Counted from the stretch's first letter, positions 24,311-33,267 are shown. The stretch is DNA of 64,000 nt from JBBDSV01 sp040904785 (GCA_040904785.1 JBBDSV010000082.1:1-64000), one strand, 5' to 3'. Notes: generated from the sequence alone by a model not told the origin. Numbers and translations are program-made.

Positions 24311-26914
24311 ATGGCCGACCAACGTCATGGACTCACCGCGTCCGAAGCCGCGCGCCGGCTCGCGATCAACGGGCGCAATGAGCTGCCACCGCCGAAACGC
24401 CGCGCCGTCGGCTTGCGCGTCCTAGATCAAGTTCGCGACCCGATGAATCTGCTGCTTATCGCGGCAGCAGCGCTGTCGGGCATGGCGTTGGGCGAAGTCA
24501 TCGACGCGATCGCGATCAGCGCGATTGTCGCCGTCAACATCGCGATCGCGCTCGTTCAGGAGGGCCGCGCCGGCCGGGCGCTTGCCGCGCTCGAGCAATT
24601 GCGAACGCCGACCGCAACGGTCATCCGCAACGGCGAGGTCCACGCCATTCCCGCGACAGAGCTCGTTGTCGGGGACATCATCCGGATTGCGGCTGGCGAC
24701 CGCATTCCCGCAGACGCAGAACTCGTCGACAGCGCGACGCTCGAGGTGGACGAGTCGATGCTCACCGGCGAATCGGTCCCCGTGGCGAAGTCGCCCCTGC
24801 AGGAAGACGTCGGCGCGACCGAAACCGCACGACTCGAGCAGATTTTCTGGGGCACATTTGTCAGCCGGGGCACCGGACTGGCCATCGTTACGGCAACCGG
24901 GGCGGACACCGCACTCGGCCAGATCGCCGCCGGCCTGGCGGGCCAGTCGCCCGACACGCCGTTGCAGAAAGAGTTGCGCCAGTTAAGTGGCCGACTGGGG
25001 ATCGCGGCGATCATCGTCGCATCTGCGGTCGTCGCGATGATTGTGGTCCGAGTCGGCCTGACGGTCGAAGGTGCCGAGCAGGCCTTCCTCTCGGGTGTCG
25101 CGCTCGCGGTCGCTGCGGTCCCTGAGGGCTTGCCCACCGTCACCCTGATCGCGCTCGCCACGGGCGTGCGGCGCATGGCGGCCCACGGCGCCATCGTGCG
25201 TCGGTTGCCAGCGGTGGAGACGCTCGGGTCGGCCACCGTAATCGTCACCGACAAGACCGGCACGATCACGCAGAATCGAATGGCGGTCGCAGAGACGTGG
25301 TCGCTCGACGCCACGCCGGAGGCCGAAGCACTGCCGGGTTCCATCGCATCTCGCGCGCGCACCATCGCATCACTGGCCAACGACGCCGACCTCGACGCGG
25401 GACACGGCGACCCGATGGAAGTCGCGCTGCTCCGGTTCGCGGCCGACACACGCCCGCCGGTCCCCACCTGGCCACGTGTGGCGGACTTTCCGATCGACAG
25501 CCATCGCAAGCGCATGAGCACCGTGCACGAATCCCCAGAGGGTCTCGTCGTCCTCGTGAAGGGAGCGCCGGAAACGGTCCTCGACGTGTGCACGTCGGTG
25601 CTCGCGCCCGACGGCGCGGTGCAGCCACTGCGCACGAGCGACCGCACGGCGATTCTCGCGCAGGCACACACCTTGGCCAGTCGGGGGTTACGCGTGCTCG
25701 GGCTCGCTGACCGCCCCGCCGACACGGTCGCGCTCAACGCCGACGACGCGGAACGGGGCCTGACGTTCGTTGCGCTCGTTGGTCTGGCCGATCCGGTCCG
25801 TGACGACGCGGCCGACGCCGTCGCCGCCGCGGTTGCCGCTGGCGTGCGCGTCGTCATGGCGACCGGGGATCATCCGGAAACCGCGCGTGCAATCGGTGAC
25901 GCTGTCGGGCTCGATTCCGGGACCCCGGTCGTCCTCGGCGGCGCAGGAACCGATGTCGACATGGGCGCAGCGGTGGACGGGACCACGATCTTCGCACGGG
26001 TCAATCCGAGCCAGAAGGTCGATCTCGTCGAAGCCCTCCAAGCGCACGGCGAGGTTGTCGCCATGATCGGCGACGGGGTCAACGACGCGCCGGCCCTGCG
26101 GCGTGCCGACATCGGTGTGGCACTGGGGCGGCGCGGCAGCGATGTCGCGCGTGAGGCAGGCGACATGATCGTCACCGACGACAACCTTGCAACGATCGTC
26201 GTCGCCATCCGTGAAGGCCGCGGGATCTACGACAACGTCCGCAAAGTCGTCGATTACCTCGTCGCCGGCAACCTCTCGGAGGTCGGGGTCGTGCTCGGCG
26301 CGCTGCTCCTGTTTCCCGCGCTGAGCGTGCCGCTGCTGCCGCTCCAGCTGCTGTGGATCAATCTGCTCAGCGACGGCCTTCCGGCACTCGCGCTCGGCAC
26401 CGACCGTCACGACCCCAGCCTGATGGCCAGGCGGCCACGAGATGCCACGGCACACCTGCTGCATCGACGACGGCTCACGCATCTCGTCATTCGCGGCACG
26501 ATCCTGGCGACCGCGTGCCTCGGATCGGGGTTGGTGCTCGCACTGACGCAGGATCCCACTCCCGAGCGACTGCGCACCTTGCTCATGACGACGCTTGTCG
26601 CCGTCCACCTCGCGTACGCCTTCGTCGCCCGCCAGCCCGAGGCCGCCTCGTGGCGCGACCGGTTCGCCCCCGCGGGCATCGTCGGCACACCGTGGCTGAG
26701 CCTTGCGGTGTTGGGCGGGTTCCTGTTGCAGGTGATGATCGTTTCCTGGCCGCCGGCAATGTCGGTGTTCCACACCGCGACGCCACCGGCGAGCGACTGG
26801 TTGCTGATCATCGGCGGCGCGGCCGTCGGACTCGTCGGCGCAATCGTCCACCGCCGACTCGGCGGCGGCACGGCCCCACCAACCCCGGCCATCACATCAC
26901 CACCGCAACGGTGA
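24311..26914 (+). CDS. P-type cation-transporting ATPase (P2/Ca2+-like)
   Basis: The 867-residue pump has all P-ATPase parts. An N-terminal cation ATPase domain (GLTASEAARRLAINGRNELP) is followed by an actuator with MLTGESVPVAKSP. The phosphorylation site is DKTGTITQN near residue 315. The nucleotide-binding domain has LVKGAPETVLDVC, and the hinge MIGDGVNDAPALRRADIGVA. Membrane segments include PEGLPTVTLIALATGVRRM (TM4), QLLWINLLSDGLPALALG (TM6) and six C-terminal helices in all. PEGLP and the Asn/Asp in TM6 suit the P2 group, so Ca2+, Mg2+ or Na+ transport is likely. CAGGAGTGAG precedes the ATG. It resembles CtpF of mycobacteria in class and neighbours. Confidence 0.92.
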   Translation: MADQRHGLTASEAARRLAINGRNELPPPKRRAVGLRVLDQVRDPMNLLLIAAAALSGMALGEVIDAIAISAIVAVNIAIALVQEGRAGRALAALEQLRTPTATVIRNGEVHAIPATELVVGDIIRIAAGDRIPADAELVDSATLEVDESMLTGESVPVAKSPLQEDVGATETARLEQIFWGTFVSRGTGLAIVTATGADTALGQIAAGLAGQSPDTPLQKELRQLSGRLGIAAIIVASAVVAMIVVRVGLTVEGAEQAFLSGVALAVAAVPEGLPTVTLIALATGVRRMAAHGAIVRRLPAVETLGSATVIVTDKTGTITQNRMAVAETWSLDATPEAEALPGSIASRARTIASLANDADLDAGHGDPMEVALLRFAADTRPPVPTWPRVADFPIDSHRKRMSTVHESPEGLVVLVKGAPETVLDVCTSVLAPDGAVQPLRTSDRTAILAQAHTLASRGLRVLGLADRPADTVALNADDAERGLTFVALVGLADPVRDDAADAVAAAVAAGVRVVMATGDHPETARAIGDAVGLDSGTPVVLGGAGTDVDMGAAVDGTTIFARVNPSQKVDLVEALQAHGEVVAMIGDGVNDAPALRRADIGVALGRRGSDVAREAGDMIVTDDNLATIVVAIREGRGIYDNVRKVVDYLVAGNLSEVGVVLGALLLFPALSVPLLPLQLLWINLLSDGLPALALGTDRHDPSLMARRPRDATAHLLHRRRLTHLVIRGTILATACLGSGLVLALTQDPTPERLRTLLMTTLVAVHLAYAFVARQPEAASWRDRFAPAGIVGTPWLSLAVLGGFLLQVMIVSWPPAMSVFHTATPPASDWLLIIGGAAVGLVGAIVHRRLGGGTAPPTPAITSPPQR

Positions 26915-27626
26915 CGAGCATCCCGAGCCCGAGGACGAACATCGCCGTCAGCAATGCCTTGCGCGATGCTTCCGGGTACTCGGTCAATTCCGGAATCAGG
27001 TCGGCCGCGGCGATGTAGAGAAAGTTGCCGGCAGCGAAGGGCAGCAGCCAAGCGACGTCGAATGCGCCGGCGAATCCGTACGCGACCCAGCCGCCCAGTA
27101 AGAAGGTCAGGGCCGAGGCAATGTTGAACGCCAGGGCATGCGATCGACGCCAGCCCGCGTGCAAGAGGATGCCGAAATCGCCGAGTTCCTGCGGAACCTC
27201 GTGTGCCGCAGCCGCAACCCAGGTCACGATTCCCACGCGGGTATCGACGATGAACGCACCGGCGACGGCAAGTCCACCAATGAAGTTGTGCACCGCGTCG
27301 GCGACGAGAATCAGATAGCCCAGCGGGCCGTGCTGCGCGACAGGCCGATGGCAGTGGTGCCAGTGCAGACCTTGTTCCAACACAAAGAAGGCGAGAAAGC
27401 CCCCGACGAGCCACAGATAGACGTCGAGGCGATTACCCATCGCCGCCACGGCCTCGGGCAGCATGTGGAGAAGCGCGCCCCCGAGCAGCGTGCCCGCCGC
27501 GAGTGCGACAAGTGGTGGGACAGCCCGCTCGAAGGCACGCTCGGGAAGGAGCAGCGTGAGGCTGCCGATGAGCGCCAATGCGCTCATCGCGATTCCGCCC
27601 ACGGTGATCCACCAAAGTGTGCTCAC
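26892..27626 (-). CDS. ZIP family metal transporter
   Basis: The 244-residue membrane protein has about eight helices and ZIP signatures: GTLLGGALLHMLPEAV (TM2), GFLAFFVLEQGLHWHHCHRP with a histidine-rich loop, VADAVHNFIGGLAVAGAF (TM4, HN motif) and AAAHEVPQELGDFGILLHAG (TM5, HExPxE-like motif). These carry the transported metal, usually Zn2+ or Fe2+/Mn2+ moving inwards. The GTG at 27626 with AAGGA upstream begins the first helix. Its last 23 bases overlap the end of the P-type ATPase gene on the other strand. Confidence 0.9.
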   Translation of the reverse strand: MSTLWWITVGGIAMSALALIGSLTLLLPERAFERAVPPLVALAAGTLLGGALLHMLPEAVAAMGNRLDVYLWLVGGFLAFFVLEQGLHWHHCHRPVAQHGPLGYLILVADAVHNFIGGLAVAGAFIVDTRVGIVTWVAAAAHEVPQELGDFGILLHAGWRRSHALAFNIASALTFLLGGWVAYGFAGAFDVAWLLPFAAGNFLYIAAADLIPELTEYPEASRKALLTAMFVLGLGMLVTVAVVM

Positions 27627-27880
27627 GAGCCCGGTTCCTTCGTGCGATGCACCGCGCCGCGGTCGCGCTCCATAATGCGGTGCAGCGTTGCGCATTGATT
27701 CCGTGCATTCTCACCGCTCACACAACGGCCGAACATGGCCCTTTGCGCCGATGTGCATGACCTTCGTCCCTGCACGCGCAAGCACGGCGAGGTGACGATG
27801 CGGGTGCGCTTCGCCCGACATTCGCCCGACAGATGGCCGGGCGGCCGACGCGCGACTCGCTGGCGACTGGACGACGGGAG

Positions 27881-28381
27881 ATGAAGACGCGAACGTGGGC
27901 ACTCGCGGTCGCGATCGTGGTCGCCCTCGCGGCCGCGGTGGTCGCGTTCTGGGACGCGCCTGATGGAAGCCACGACGATGCGGATGGCCGGCTCGAGATC
28001 AGCATGCGCGACTACCGCTTCGAGATGAGCGACTGGACCGTGACCGCGGGTGAGCCCGTGATGATCGTGTTGGTCAATCAGGATGACGTCAGCCATCCCC
28101 TGACGTTCGGGAAGGACCTCATCATCGAAGACGGACGTCCCGCCGACTACACCAACGAACTGTTCGCGGGCCTGTCACCGCGCGTCACCCCCGCCGCTGC
28201 CGTCGTCCAACCCTCCGGGACGCACGAGGGCTTCACGGTTCAGGTACCGGGCGGGGAGACGGTGACGATTGAGGTCACGTTTCCCATCGACCGCGTGGGG
28301 ACCTGGGGAGTCGGCTGCTTCTTGGGCCGCGGGTGCCACTTCACCGCTGGCCTCGACGGGACGCTTCGCATCGTGCGTTGA
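27881..28381 (+). CDS. Secreted or anchored cupredoxin-like protein
   Basis: The 166-residue product has a signal peptide or anchor (TRTWALAVAIVVALAAAVVAF) and a single cupredoxin domain: RLEISMRDYRFEMSDWTVTA, GEPVMIVLVNQDDVSHPLTF with the first His ligand, and GTWGVGCFLGRGCHFTAGLD near the C terminus, which holds Cys and His candidates for a copper site. It may transfer electrons or store copper outside the membrane. A GGGAG stretch directly abuts the ATG, an odd spacing, so the real start could be slightly different. It is divergent from the ZIP gene. Confidence 0.8.
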   Translation: MKTRTWALAVAIVVALAAAVVAFWDAPDGSHDDADGRLEISMRDYRFEMSDWTVTAGEPVMIVLVNQDDVSHPLTFGKDLIIEDGRPADYTNELFAGLSPRVTPAAAVVQPSGTHEGFTVQVPGGETVTIEVTFPIDRVGTWGVGCFLGRGCHFTAGLDGTLRIVR

Positions 28382-28552
28382 CGTTCGCCGCCGCGGGAGG
28401 TCGTGCTGGCGCACGGTACACGGCAACAAGTGGCCTTCCGACCCTGGCCCCGCGCGATCCGCTCCCGCATGATCGATGCGAGCGTTGCGACGCGATGGCG
28501 ACATCGCGGGCACCACGATCTCGCACCGCGCGCGAACCATGGGAACGGGTGA

Positions 28553-29419
28553 ATGATGAAGATCTCCACGCCATCGACTGTACGGCTGCTCATCGGTGCC
28601 GCCGGCGCGGCAGCGGTTGCGTCGGCGCGGTGGGCAACCTCCGCGCGCGGGAAACGCGCTCTGCGCAAGCAGATGCGTCGATGCCGCGCGCGAACCCGAG
28701 ACATCGCCAATCGGTCACGCGGACTTTGCTACCGGCTCACGGGTCGCGAACCATCACCCGCCGTTTCCGACGCGGTGCTGGAACAGCGCATCCGCTCGAC
28801 GCTCGGTCCAGTCGCGAAACGTCTCGACATTCCGCGGGTGAGCGTCGCGTCGTCGAACCACCACGTGACATTGACAGGTGCCGTCGGTTCAGCCGATGAC
28901 GCGCGTCTTCTCGACGACCTCGTTCGCGCCGTGCCCGGTGTGCGCGATCTCACGTGCGACCTGCAGGTGGGATTCACCCTCGGCGAACGACGCCCGTCGG
29001 AGGGCCGACATGACGCTCACTCACCGATGCACCGAGAACTCACGGTGGCCGCCGAAAACGTCGGTGTCGACGCGCCCTCACGAACTATCGCGGCGGCCGC
29101 AGCACTCGGCACGTTCCTTCAACTCCTTCCGATCGGCGAGCGCGACCATGTCCGTACCCACCTGCCGGCCGACGTACGCGCACTTCTCGATTCGGCACCC
29201 GCGACCGATGTTTCCGGCGTCATCGACCACCGCACGCTGCAAGACGCGGTGGCCGCGTCCGCCGGGGCCGCACTCACCGAGCGGACCGACGGGTTGATCC
29301 GCGCGGTCTTGGCCATCCTGCGCGCGCGCGTACCCGAGGAGGTCGGCGACATCGCTGCGGTGCTACCCGTGGGCCTGAAGCCGCTGTGGAACGATCCGCA
29401 GGCCCCGCGCTCAGGCTGA
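28553..29419 (+). CDS. BON domain plus DUF2267 protein
   Basis: The 288-residue protein starts with a hydrophobic stretch (TVRLLIGAAGAAAVASA). A BON domain follows (residues ~80-145: VLEQRIRSTLGPVAKRLDIP, VSVASSNHHVTLTGAV, ARLLDDLVRAVPGVRDL). DUF2267 comes next from ~160 (IAAAAALGTFLQLLPIGERD, HVRTHLPADVRALLDS, GLIRAVLAILRARVPEEVGD). BON domains bind membranes or phospholipids; DUF2267 proteins are common in actinobacterial stress regulons. Two ATG codons in a row open the gene. It converges on the SRPBCC gene 13 bases away. Confidence 0.83.
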   Translation: MMKISTPSTVRLLIGAAGAAAVASARWATSARGKRALRKQMRRCRARTRDIANRSRGLCYRLTGREPSPAVSDAVLEQRIRSTLGPVAKRLDIPRVSVASSNHHVTLTGAVGSADDARLLDDLVRAVPGVRDLTCDLQVGFTLGERRPSEGRHDAHSPMHRELTVAAENVGVDAPSRTIAAAAALGTFLQLLPIGERDHVRTHLPADVRALLDSAPATDVSGVIDHRTLQDAVAASAGAALTERTDGLIRAVLAILRARVPEEVGDIAAVLPVGLKPLWNDPQAPRSG

Positions 29420-29432
29420 CAATCGGCACCGT

Positions 29433-29924
29433 TCAGCCATCGGCCAGGACCGCGTCGATCTGACTCACGGCGATGCGGATGCCCTCCGTCACACCCATGC
29501 CAAGGACCTGTTCAAACGCCTCGCTCGTCGAATACACGCCTTCGATCGTCATCCGCGTGCCGGTGTCATCGATCGCTTCGACGGTGACGATGGTGGTGTT
29601 CGTCGGAAGGTCAGCATCGGGCTGTCCGTCCTCATCGGCGAAGCCATCCTCGAGCACAAGTCGATGCGGTGGTGTGACGTCGAGCACCCGCCAGTAGCCA
29701 TGATGCTTGTCTCCCTCCGGACTCGTCATGTAGTAGCTGACGCGGCCTCCGGGACGCAGGTCGTGGTCGACGACCGTCGCCGGATACGGCGACGGCCCCC
29801 ACCAGCGTTCGAGTTGGCGCGGATCGGACCACAGTTGCCACACCCGTTCCGGCGAGGCCTCGAACACGCTCGTCACGGTCAACGTCGCGTTCTCGAGGTC
29901 CTTGGTGATGTCGATGGTGCTCAC
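29433..29924 (-). CDS. SRPBCC (AHSA1-like) domain protein
   Basis: The 163-residue protein has the AHSA1 pattern: VTSVFEASPERVWQLWSDPR, QLERWWGPSPYPATVVDHDL, RPGGRVSYYMTSPEGDKHHG, YWRVLDVTPPHRLVLEDGF, TRMTIEGVYSTSEAFEQVL. The fold binds a small hydrophobic ligand in a deep pocket; the ligand is unknown. The GTG at 29924 overlaps the ArsR stop by four bases, so both come from one message. This intact copy shows what the broken copy at 17.7 kb has lost. Confidence 0.88.
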   Translation of the reverse strand: MSTIDITKDLENATLTVTSVFEASPERVWQLWSDPRQLERWWGPSPYPATVVDHDLRPGGRVSYYMTSPEGDKHHGYWRVLDVTPPHRLVLEDGFADEDGQPDADLPTNTTIVTVEAIDDTGTRMTIEGVYSTSEAFEQVLGMGVTEGIRIAVSQIDAVLADG

Positions 29925-30310
29925 ACATGCTCCTGTCGGTTCGGAGCAGCAATTGCCGATGCCGAGCGCTCCTCGTCGATGAGGCCGTGCATGCGCTCGA
30001 CTCGGCCGCGCCACAAGGATTCGAAGTGATCAAGCACGACCTGCGCACGGCGCAACCCGTCCATGTCGGTCGTCACCACGCGACGGCGACCGTCGGCACG
30101 CTTGCGCACCAGCCCAGCACGTTCGAGCACGGCCACATGCTTCTGCACGGCGGCGAAACTCATCGGATAGCACGCGGCGAGTTCGGACACGGCCAGTTCC
30201 CGGCCCATCGTCCGTGCCAGAATGTCGCGACGCGTGGCGTCAGCGAGCGCCCCGAACACGTCATCTGCGCGTTCGGTCGTGACGTCAGGCATCGTGATCG
30301 TCGCTTCCAT
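29921..30310 (-). CDS. ArsR family regulator of the SRPBCC operon
   Basis: The 129-residue winged-helix protein includes DDVFGALADATRRDILARTM, ELAVSELAACYPMSFAAVQK, HVAVLERAGLVRKRADGRRR and a C-terminal VVLDHFESLWRGRVERMHGL. The cysteine in the HTH is not part of a CxC metal site, so it is not a classical metal sensor. ATG at 30310 directly abuts a 24-base palindrome upstream, which suggests autoregulation and a very short or absent leader. Gene pairing with SRPBCC suggests that the SRPBCC ligand or an ArsR-bound compound is the signal. Confidence 0.88.
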   Translation of the reverse strand: MEATITMPDVTTERADDVFGALADATRRDILARTMGRELAVSELAACYPMSFAAVQKHVAVLERAGLVRKRADGRRRVVTTDMDGLRRAQVVLDHFESLWRGRVERMHGLIDEERSASAIAAPNRQEHV

Positions 30311-30334
30311 ATCTACAACCATACGGTTGTAGAT
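30311..30334. promoter_or_regulatory. Palindromic operator of the ArsR-SRPBCC operon
   Basis: ATCTACAACC and GGTTGTAGAT form perfect 10-base arms around the 4-base centre ATAC. The palindrome touches the ATG of the ArsR gene and is AT-rich compared with its surroundings. Position and symmetry fit an autoregulatory ArsR operator overlapping the promoter. Bound repressor would block transcription start. Confidence 0.8.
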
Positions 30335-30383
30335 TGACGCGGTCAATCCCCCACTGCCTGCGGCGCTCAGCACGCCGCTCGAC

Positions 30384-30749
30384 TCAGCCGGAGAGCATCC
30401 ACCGCACACGTGCACCCGTCGTGGCGTAGTGCACGACGAGTGCGGCCGCGGCGATGACCCCGGCTCGCGGATCGATCAGCGCCAATCCGGCCGTGCCGCT
30501 GCCGAGCACGACGAACTCGATGACGAGTCGCATCCAGCCTGCGACCGCGACGGGCGCGGGACCTGGGTCTCCATCGACACGCACGGTCGCCCAAACGACC
30601 GCGGCGGCCACCGGAAGCAGGATGGCGAAGACCCATCGCACGGCAGCGTCGGCGATTGTCCAGCCAAGCGCACAGAGCCCGACGAGCGCCGACAGCTCCA
30701 ACACGAATCGCAATGCCTGGTTCCAGCCGGCCATGCTCGGTGCAGACAT
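30384..30749 (-). CDS. YrdB/DUF2568 family membrane protein
   Basis: The 121-residue product has four helices in the YrdB pattern: WNQALRFVLELSALVGLCAL, WVFAILLPVAAAVVWATVRV, RLVIEFVVLGSGTAGLALID, GVIAAAALVVHYATTG. The WxxxRFxLEL motif at the N terminus is typical. The function is unknown. ATG 30749 (MSAPSMAGWNQ) is used; ATG at 30734 is possible. It is divergent from the DUF1801 pair. Confidence 0.8.
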   Translation of the reverse strand: MSAPSMAGWNQALRFVLELSALVGLCALGWTIADAAVRWVFAILLPVAAAVVWATVRVDGDPGPAPVAVAGWMRLVIEFVVLGSGTAGLALIDPRAGVIAAAALVVHYATTGARVRWMLSG

Positions 30750-30874
30750 CGTGCGCCCCTTCGCCCGTACGGTCGGCGTGGCGGTCGCGTCGCACGCGAG
30801 GCGCGATCCGTGCCCTCGCCACCCGAAACGGCCCCAAGTAGCGTGCGAGCAATCAGCACGACTGGAGGCCTGAC

Positions 30875-31255
30875 GTGGCTGGCGACGATACGACACCGGC
30901 CCAACAGATCGACGCGCGCATCGCTGAACTCGGCGACTGGCGCGGTCGGCTCCTCGCGCAGATCCGTGGACTGATCCGCGAATCCTTGCCCGATGTCGTC
31001 GAAGAATTCAAGTGGCGCGGCGTGCCCGTCTGGTGCCACGATGGGATGCTGTGCACTGGCGAGACCTACAAGGACAAGGTCAAGGTCACCTTCGCCAAGG
31101 GTGCGGCACTCGAAGATCGCGCAGGGTTGTTCAACGCCAGCCTCGAGGGCAACACGCGCCGCGCGATCGACCTTCGTGAGGGTGACACCCTCGACGAGGC
31201 GGCATTCACCGAGCTCGTACGAGCCGCGGCGAGGGCAAACGGCACATCGCGATGA
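30875..31255 (+). CDS. DUF1801 family protein (first of two)
   Basis: The 126-residue product shows the DUF1801/YdhG pattern: LLAQIRGLIRESLPDVVEEF, KWRGVPVWCHDGMLCTGETY, KDKVKVTFAKGAALED and a C-terminal AIDLREGDTLDEAAFTELVR. The fold resembles frataxin-like iron chaperones, but the role of most members is untested. The GTG start follows CTGGAGG. It overlaps the next DUF1801 gene by four bases (ATGA). Confidence 0.83.
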   Translation: MAGDDTTPAQQIDARIAELGDWRGRLLAQIRGLIRESLPDVVEEFKWRGVPVWCHDGMLCTGETYKDKVKVTFAKGAALEDRAGLFNASLEGNTRRAIDLREGDTLDEAAFTELVRAAARANGTSR

Positions 31256-31710
31256 CGAGAGGATCTGGCATGGGGAGAGACGGCGCCGACACCACAGGCA
31301 CGAACGAGGAGCCACGGCTGCTGTCCGGCGGCAACCCCCAAATCCCCAAGGGCGACGGCAACGAGCCCGTTCAGGCCTACATCGCAGCGATTCCCGGCTG
31401 GAAGCGCGACGTTGCGCGCCAGCTCGACGCGTTGATCGAACGCACGGTGCCCGACGTGCAGAAGGCCGTACGGTGGAATTCGCCCTTCTACGGCGTCGAA
31501 GACCGGGGATGGTTCCTGTCCTACCACTGCTTCACGAAGTATCTCAAGGTGACGTTCTTCCGCGGCGCAGATATCGACCCGCTGCCACCCGTCGATTCGA
31601 AGGACGACAATGTGCGCTACGTCCACCTGTTCGAGGACGAGCCGTTCGACGAGGCACGCCTGGCCCACTGGATCGACCAGGCGGCCGCGATGGACGGCTG
31701 GACGCCCTGA
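31252..31710 (+). CDS. DUF1801 family protein (second of two)
   Basis: The 152-residue DUF1801 protein has an extra 40-residue N-terminal segment (LLSGGNPQIPKGDGNEPVQA) before the domain: YIAAIPGWKRDVARQLDALI, ERTVPDVQKAVRWNSPFYG, YHCFTKYLKVTFFRGADIDP. It shares the fold with its upstream neighbour but differs in sequence, so this is not a recent duplication. Translation appears coupled by the ATGA overlap, although ATG at 31270 is an alternative start. Confidence 0.83.
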   Translation: MTRGSGMGRDGADTTGTNEEPRLLSGGNPQIPKGDGNEPVQAYIAAIPGWKRDVARQLDALIERTVPDVQKAVRWNSPFYGVEDRGWFLSYHCFTKYLKVTFFRGADIDPLPPVDSKDDNVRYVHLFEDEPFDEARLAHWIDQAAAMDGWTP

Positions 31711-31770
31711 CATGCCGCCCGGTCGTCGATTGGCCATCCGGCGGTCGCCGCGCCATCGAGGCGAATCCTG

Positions 31771-32248
31771 ATGGCTGCACACGGGAACTGGCCGGTACGG
31801 CGCGCGGCGGTCGACGACGCTGCCGAGGCAGCACGGCTCCTGCACGACTTCAACGTCGAATTCGACACGCCGTCCCCCGGAGTCGCGACGCTGACGACGC
31901 GTCTTCGCCGGTTGTTGGCGGACGATGACACCATCGCGCTACTCGCGGGCTCCCCCGGCGGTCGGCATCGCCGTGACGACGCTGCGTCCCAACGTCTGGT
32001 TCGACGGCCCTGTCGCTCTTCTCGACGAGCTCTACGTCATCCCCGCTCTGCGCGGCAACGGCATCGGAACCGCGCTGCTCGACGCGTTCGTCGCCGTGGT
32101 ACGACCCCGCGGTGTGACGCTCCTTGAAATCAACGTCGACGAGGGTGACATCGATGCGCGGCGTTTCTACGAACGCCACGGATTCTCGGATGTCGAGGCT
32201 GGTTCGACAGAACGCGGCCTCTACTACGTTCGCGAACTGTCTGGCTGA
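31771..32248 (+). pseudogene. GNAT acetyltransferase, frameshifted
   Basis: The first part from ATG 31771 reads WPVRRAAVDDAAEAARLLHD, FNVEFDTPSPG and DDDTIALLAG. After a CCCCC run at 31952-31956 the homology moves to another frame: VGIAVTTLRPNVWFDG, ALLDELYVIPALRGNGIGTA (the acetyl-CoA loop is RGNGIG), LLEINVDEGDIDARRFYERH, GFSDVEAGSTERGLYYVREL. Removing one base joins them into a standard ~158-residue GNAT enzyme. Both halves look under selection, so this may be a sequencing indel. The substrate is unknown. Confidence 0.83.
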
Positions 32249-32322
32249 TCGGCACAAACGGGAGACACGCAATCGTTGATGACAACCCGGCCGATCACGT
32301 CACCTCGACGGGCAAGACCGCA

Positions 32323-33210
32323 ATGATCACCGGCGCCAACGGCGGTCTCGGATTCGCCGCCGCCCGGGCGCTCGCCAACCGCGGCACCACCGTCGTGCTG
32401 GCGGCCCGCGACGTCGCGAAGGCCAACGCGGCCCGCAACGCGATTCGCCGCGAGTTTCCAGACGCCAACCTCGACGTGGTCCCGCTCGACCTGGCGTCGC
32501 TGACCTCGGTGCGCACAGCCGCCGAGACCATCGGCGCCCGCTACGCATGCCTCGACATCCTGATCAACAACGCGGGGGTGATGGGCGTTCCCGAACAGTC
32601 GACAGCCGACGGATTCGAGATGCAGTTCGGCGTCGACCATCTCGGCCACTTCGCACTCACCGGTCGCCTGCTTGCACATCTGGCCGCCGCGCCTGCCGGC
32701 CGCGTGGTCACGGTCACCAGCTTCGCACGGTTCGTCGGCCGCACTGTCGATCCGGAAAACCCACACCTGCACGGCCGATACGACCCGTGGCGCGCCTACG
32801 GGCAGGCCAAGCAGGCGAATCTGGTGTTCGCCGCCGAACTCGATCACCGGCTCGTCGCAGCGGACAGTTCCGTGCGAAGCGTTGCCGCACATCCCGGCCT
32901 GTCGCACACCGGGCTGCAAGTCCGCAGCGTCACCGAGAGCGCCGGTGGACGCGCACAGCGGTTCTGGGACCGTGCGGCGCGCAGGTTCGGCATGCCGCCA
33001 GCGGTCGCGACCGCATCGATCGTGCGTGCGGCGACCGACACCGGCGGGCGCGGCGGCGAGCTGTACGGACCGCGATGGGTGACGTTCGGCCCGCCCGTGC
33101 GACGCCCGATCCTCCGTGCCGGCCGCCACGCCGGCAGGATCTTGTGGGACGTGTCGGAACGTGAGATTGGCGAAGTGGTCGATGTTGCCGCGATCACCAA
33201 CGTGAGTTGA
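32323..33210 (+). CDS. SDR oxidoreductase (retinol dehydrogenase-like)
   Basis: The 295-residue product has the classical SDR motifs: TGANGGLGFAAARALANRG, NNAGVMGVPEQSTADGFEMQ, RVVTVTSFARFVGRT (catalytic Ser) and YGQAKQANLVFAAELDHRL (Tyr and Lys). It resembles the retinol/protochlorophyllide reductase-like subgroup. The annotated ATG lies inside the first strand. Family-like sequence (DDNPADHVTSTGKTAM) continues in frame back to about 32278, where there is no ATG, GTG or TTG, so the true start may be a non-standard codon or be hidden by an error. Confidence 0.85.
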   Translation: MITGANGGLGFAAARALANRGTTVVLAARDVAKANAARNAIRREFPDANLDVVPLDLASLTSVRTAAETIGARYACLDILINNAGVMGVPEQSTADGFEMQFGVDHLGHFALTGRLLAHLAAAPAGRVVTVTSFARFVGRTVDPENPHLHGRYDPWRAYGQAKQANLVFAAELDHRLVAADSSVRSVAAHPGLSHTGLQVRSVTESAGGRAQRFWDRAARRFGMPPAVATASIVRAATDTGGRGGELYGPRWVTFGPPVRRPILRAGRHAGRILWDVSEREIGEVVDVAAITNVS

Positions 33211-33267
33211 CGCGACACCCAGCAGGGCGAATCGCGTCGTGCACGGCAACTGCGTACGTTTGGCGGC

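Noticed and set aside
24194..28446. DosR-box-like sites (GGGACTTNNGNCCCT as I remember the motif) at 24194-24208, 27757-27771 and 28431-28445, matching 8, 9 and 10 of 12 fixed positions
   Set aside because: In GC-rich DNA I estimate that several 10-of-12 matches are expected by chance over both strands of 64 kb. The half-site symmetry is poor. They are not strong enough to annotate, although the gene content is suggestive.
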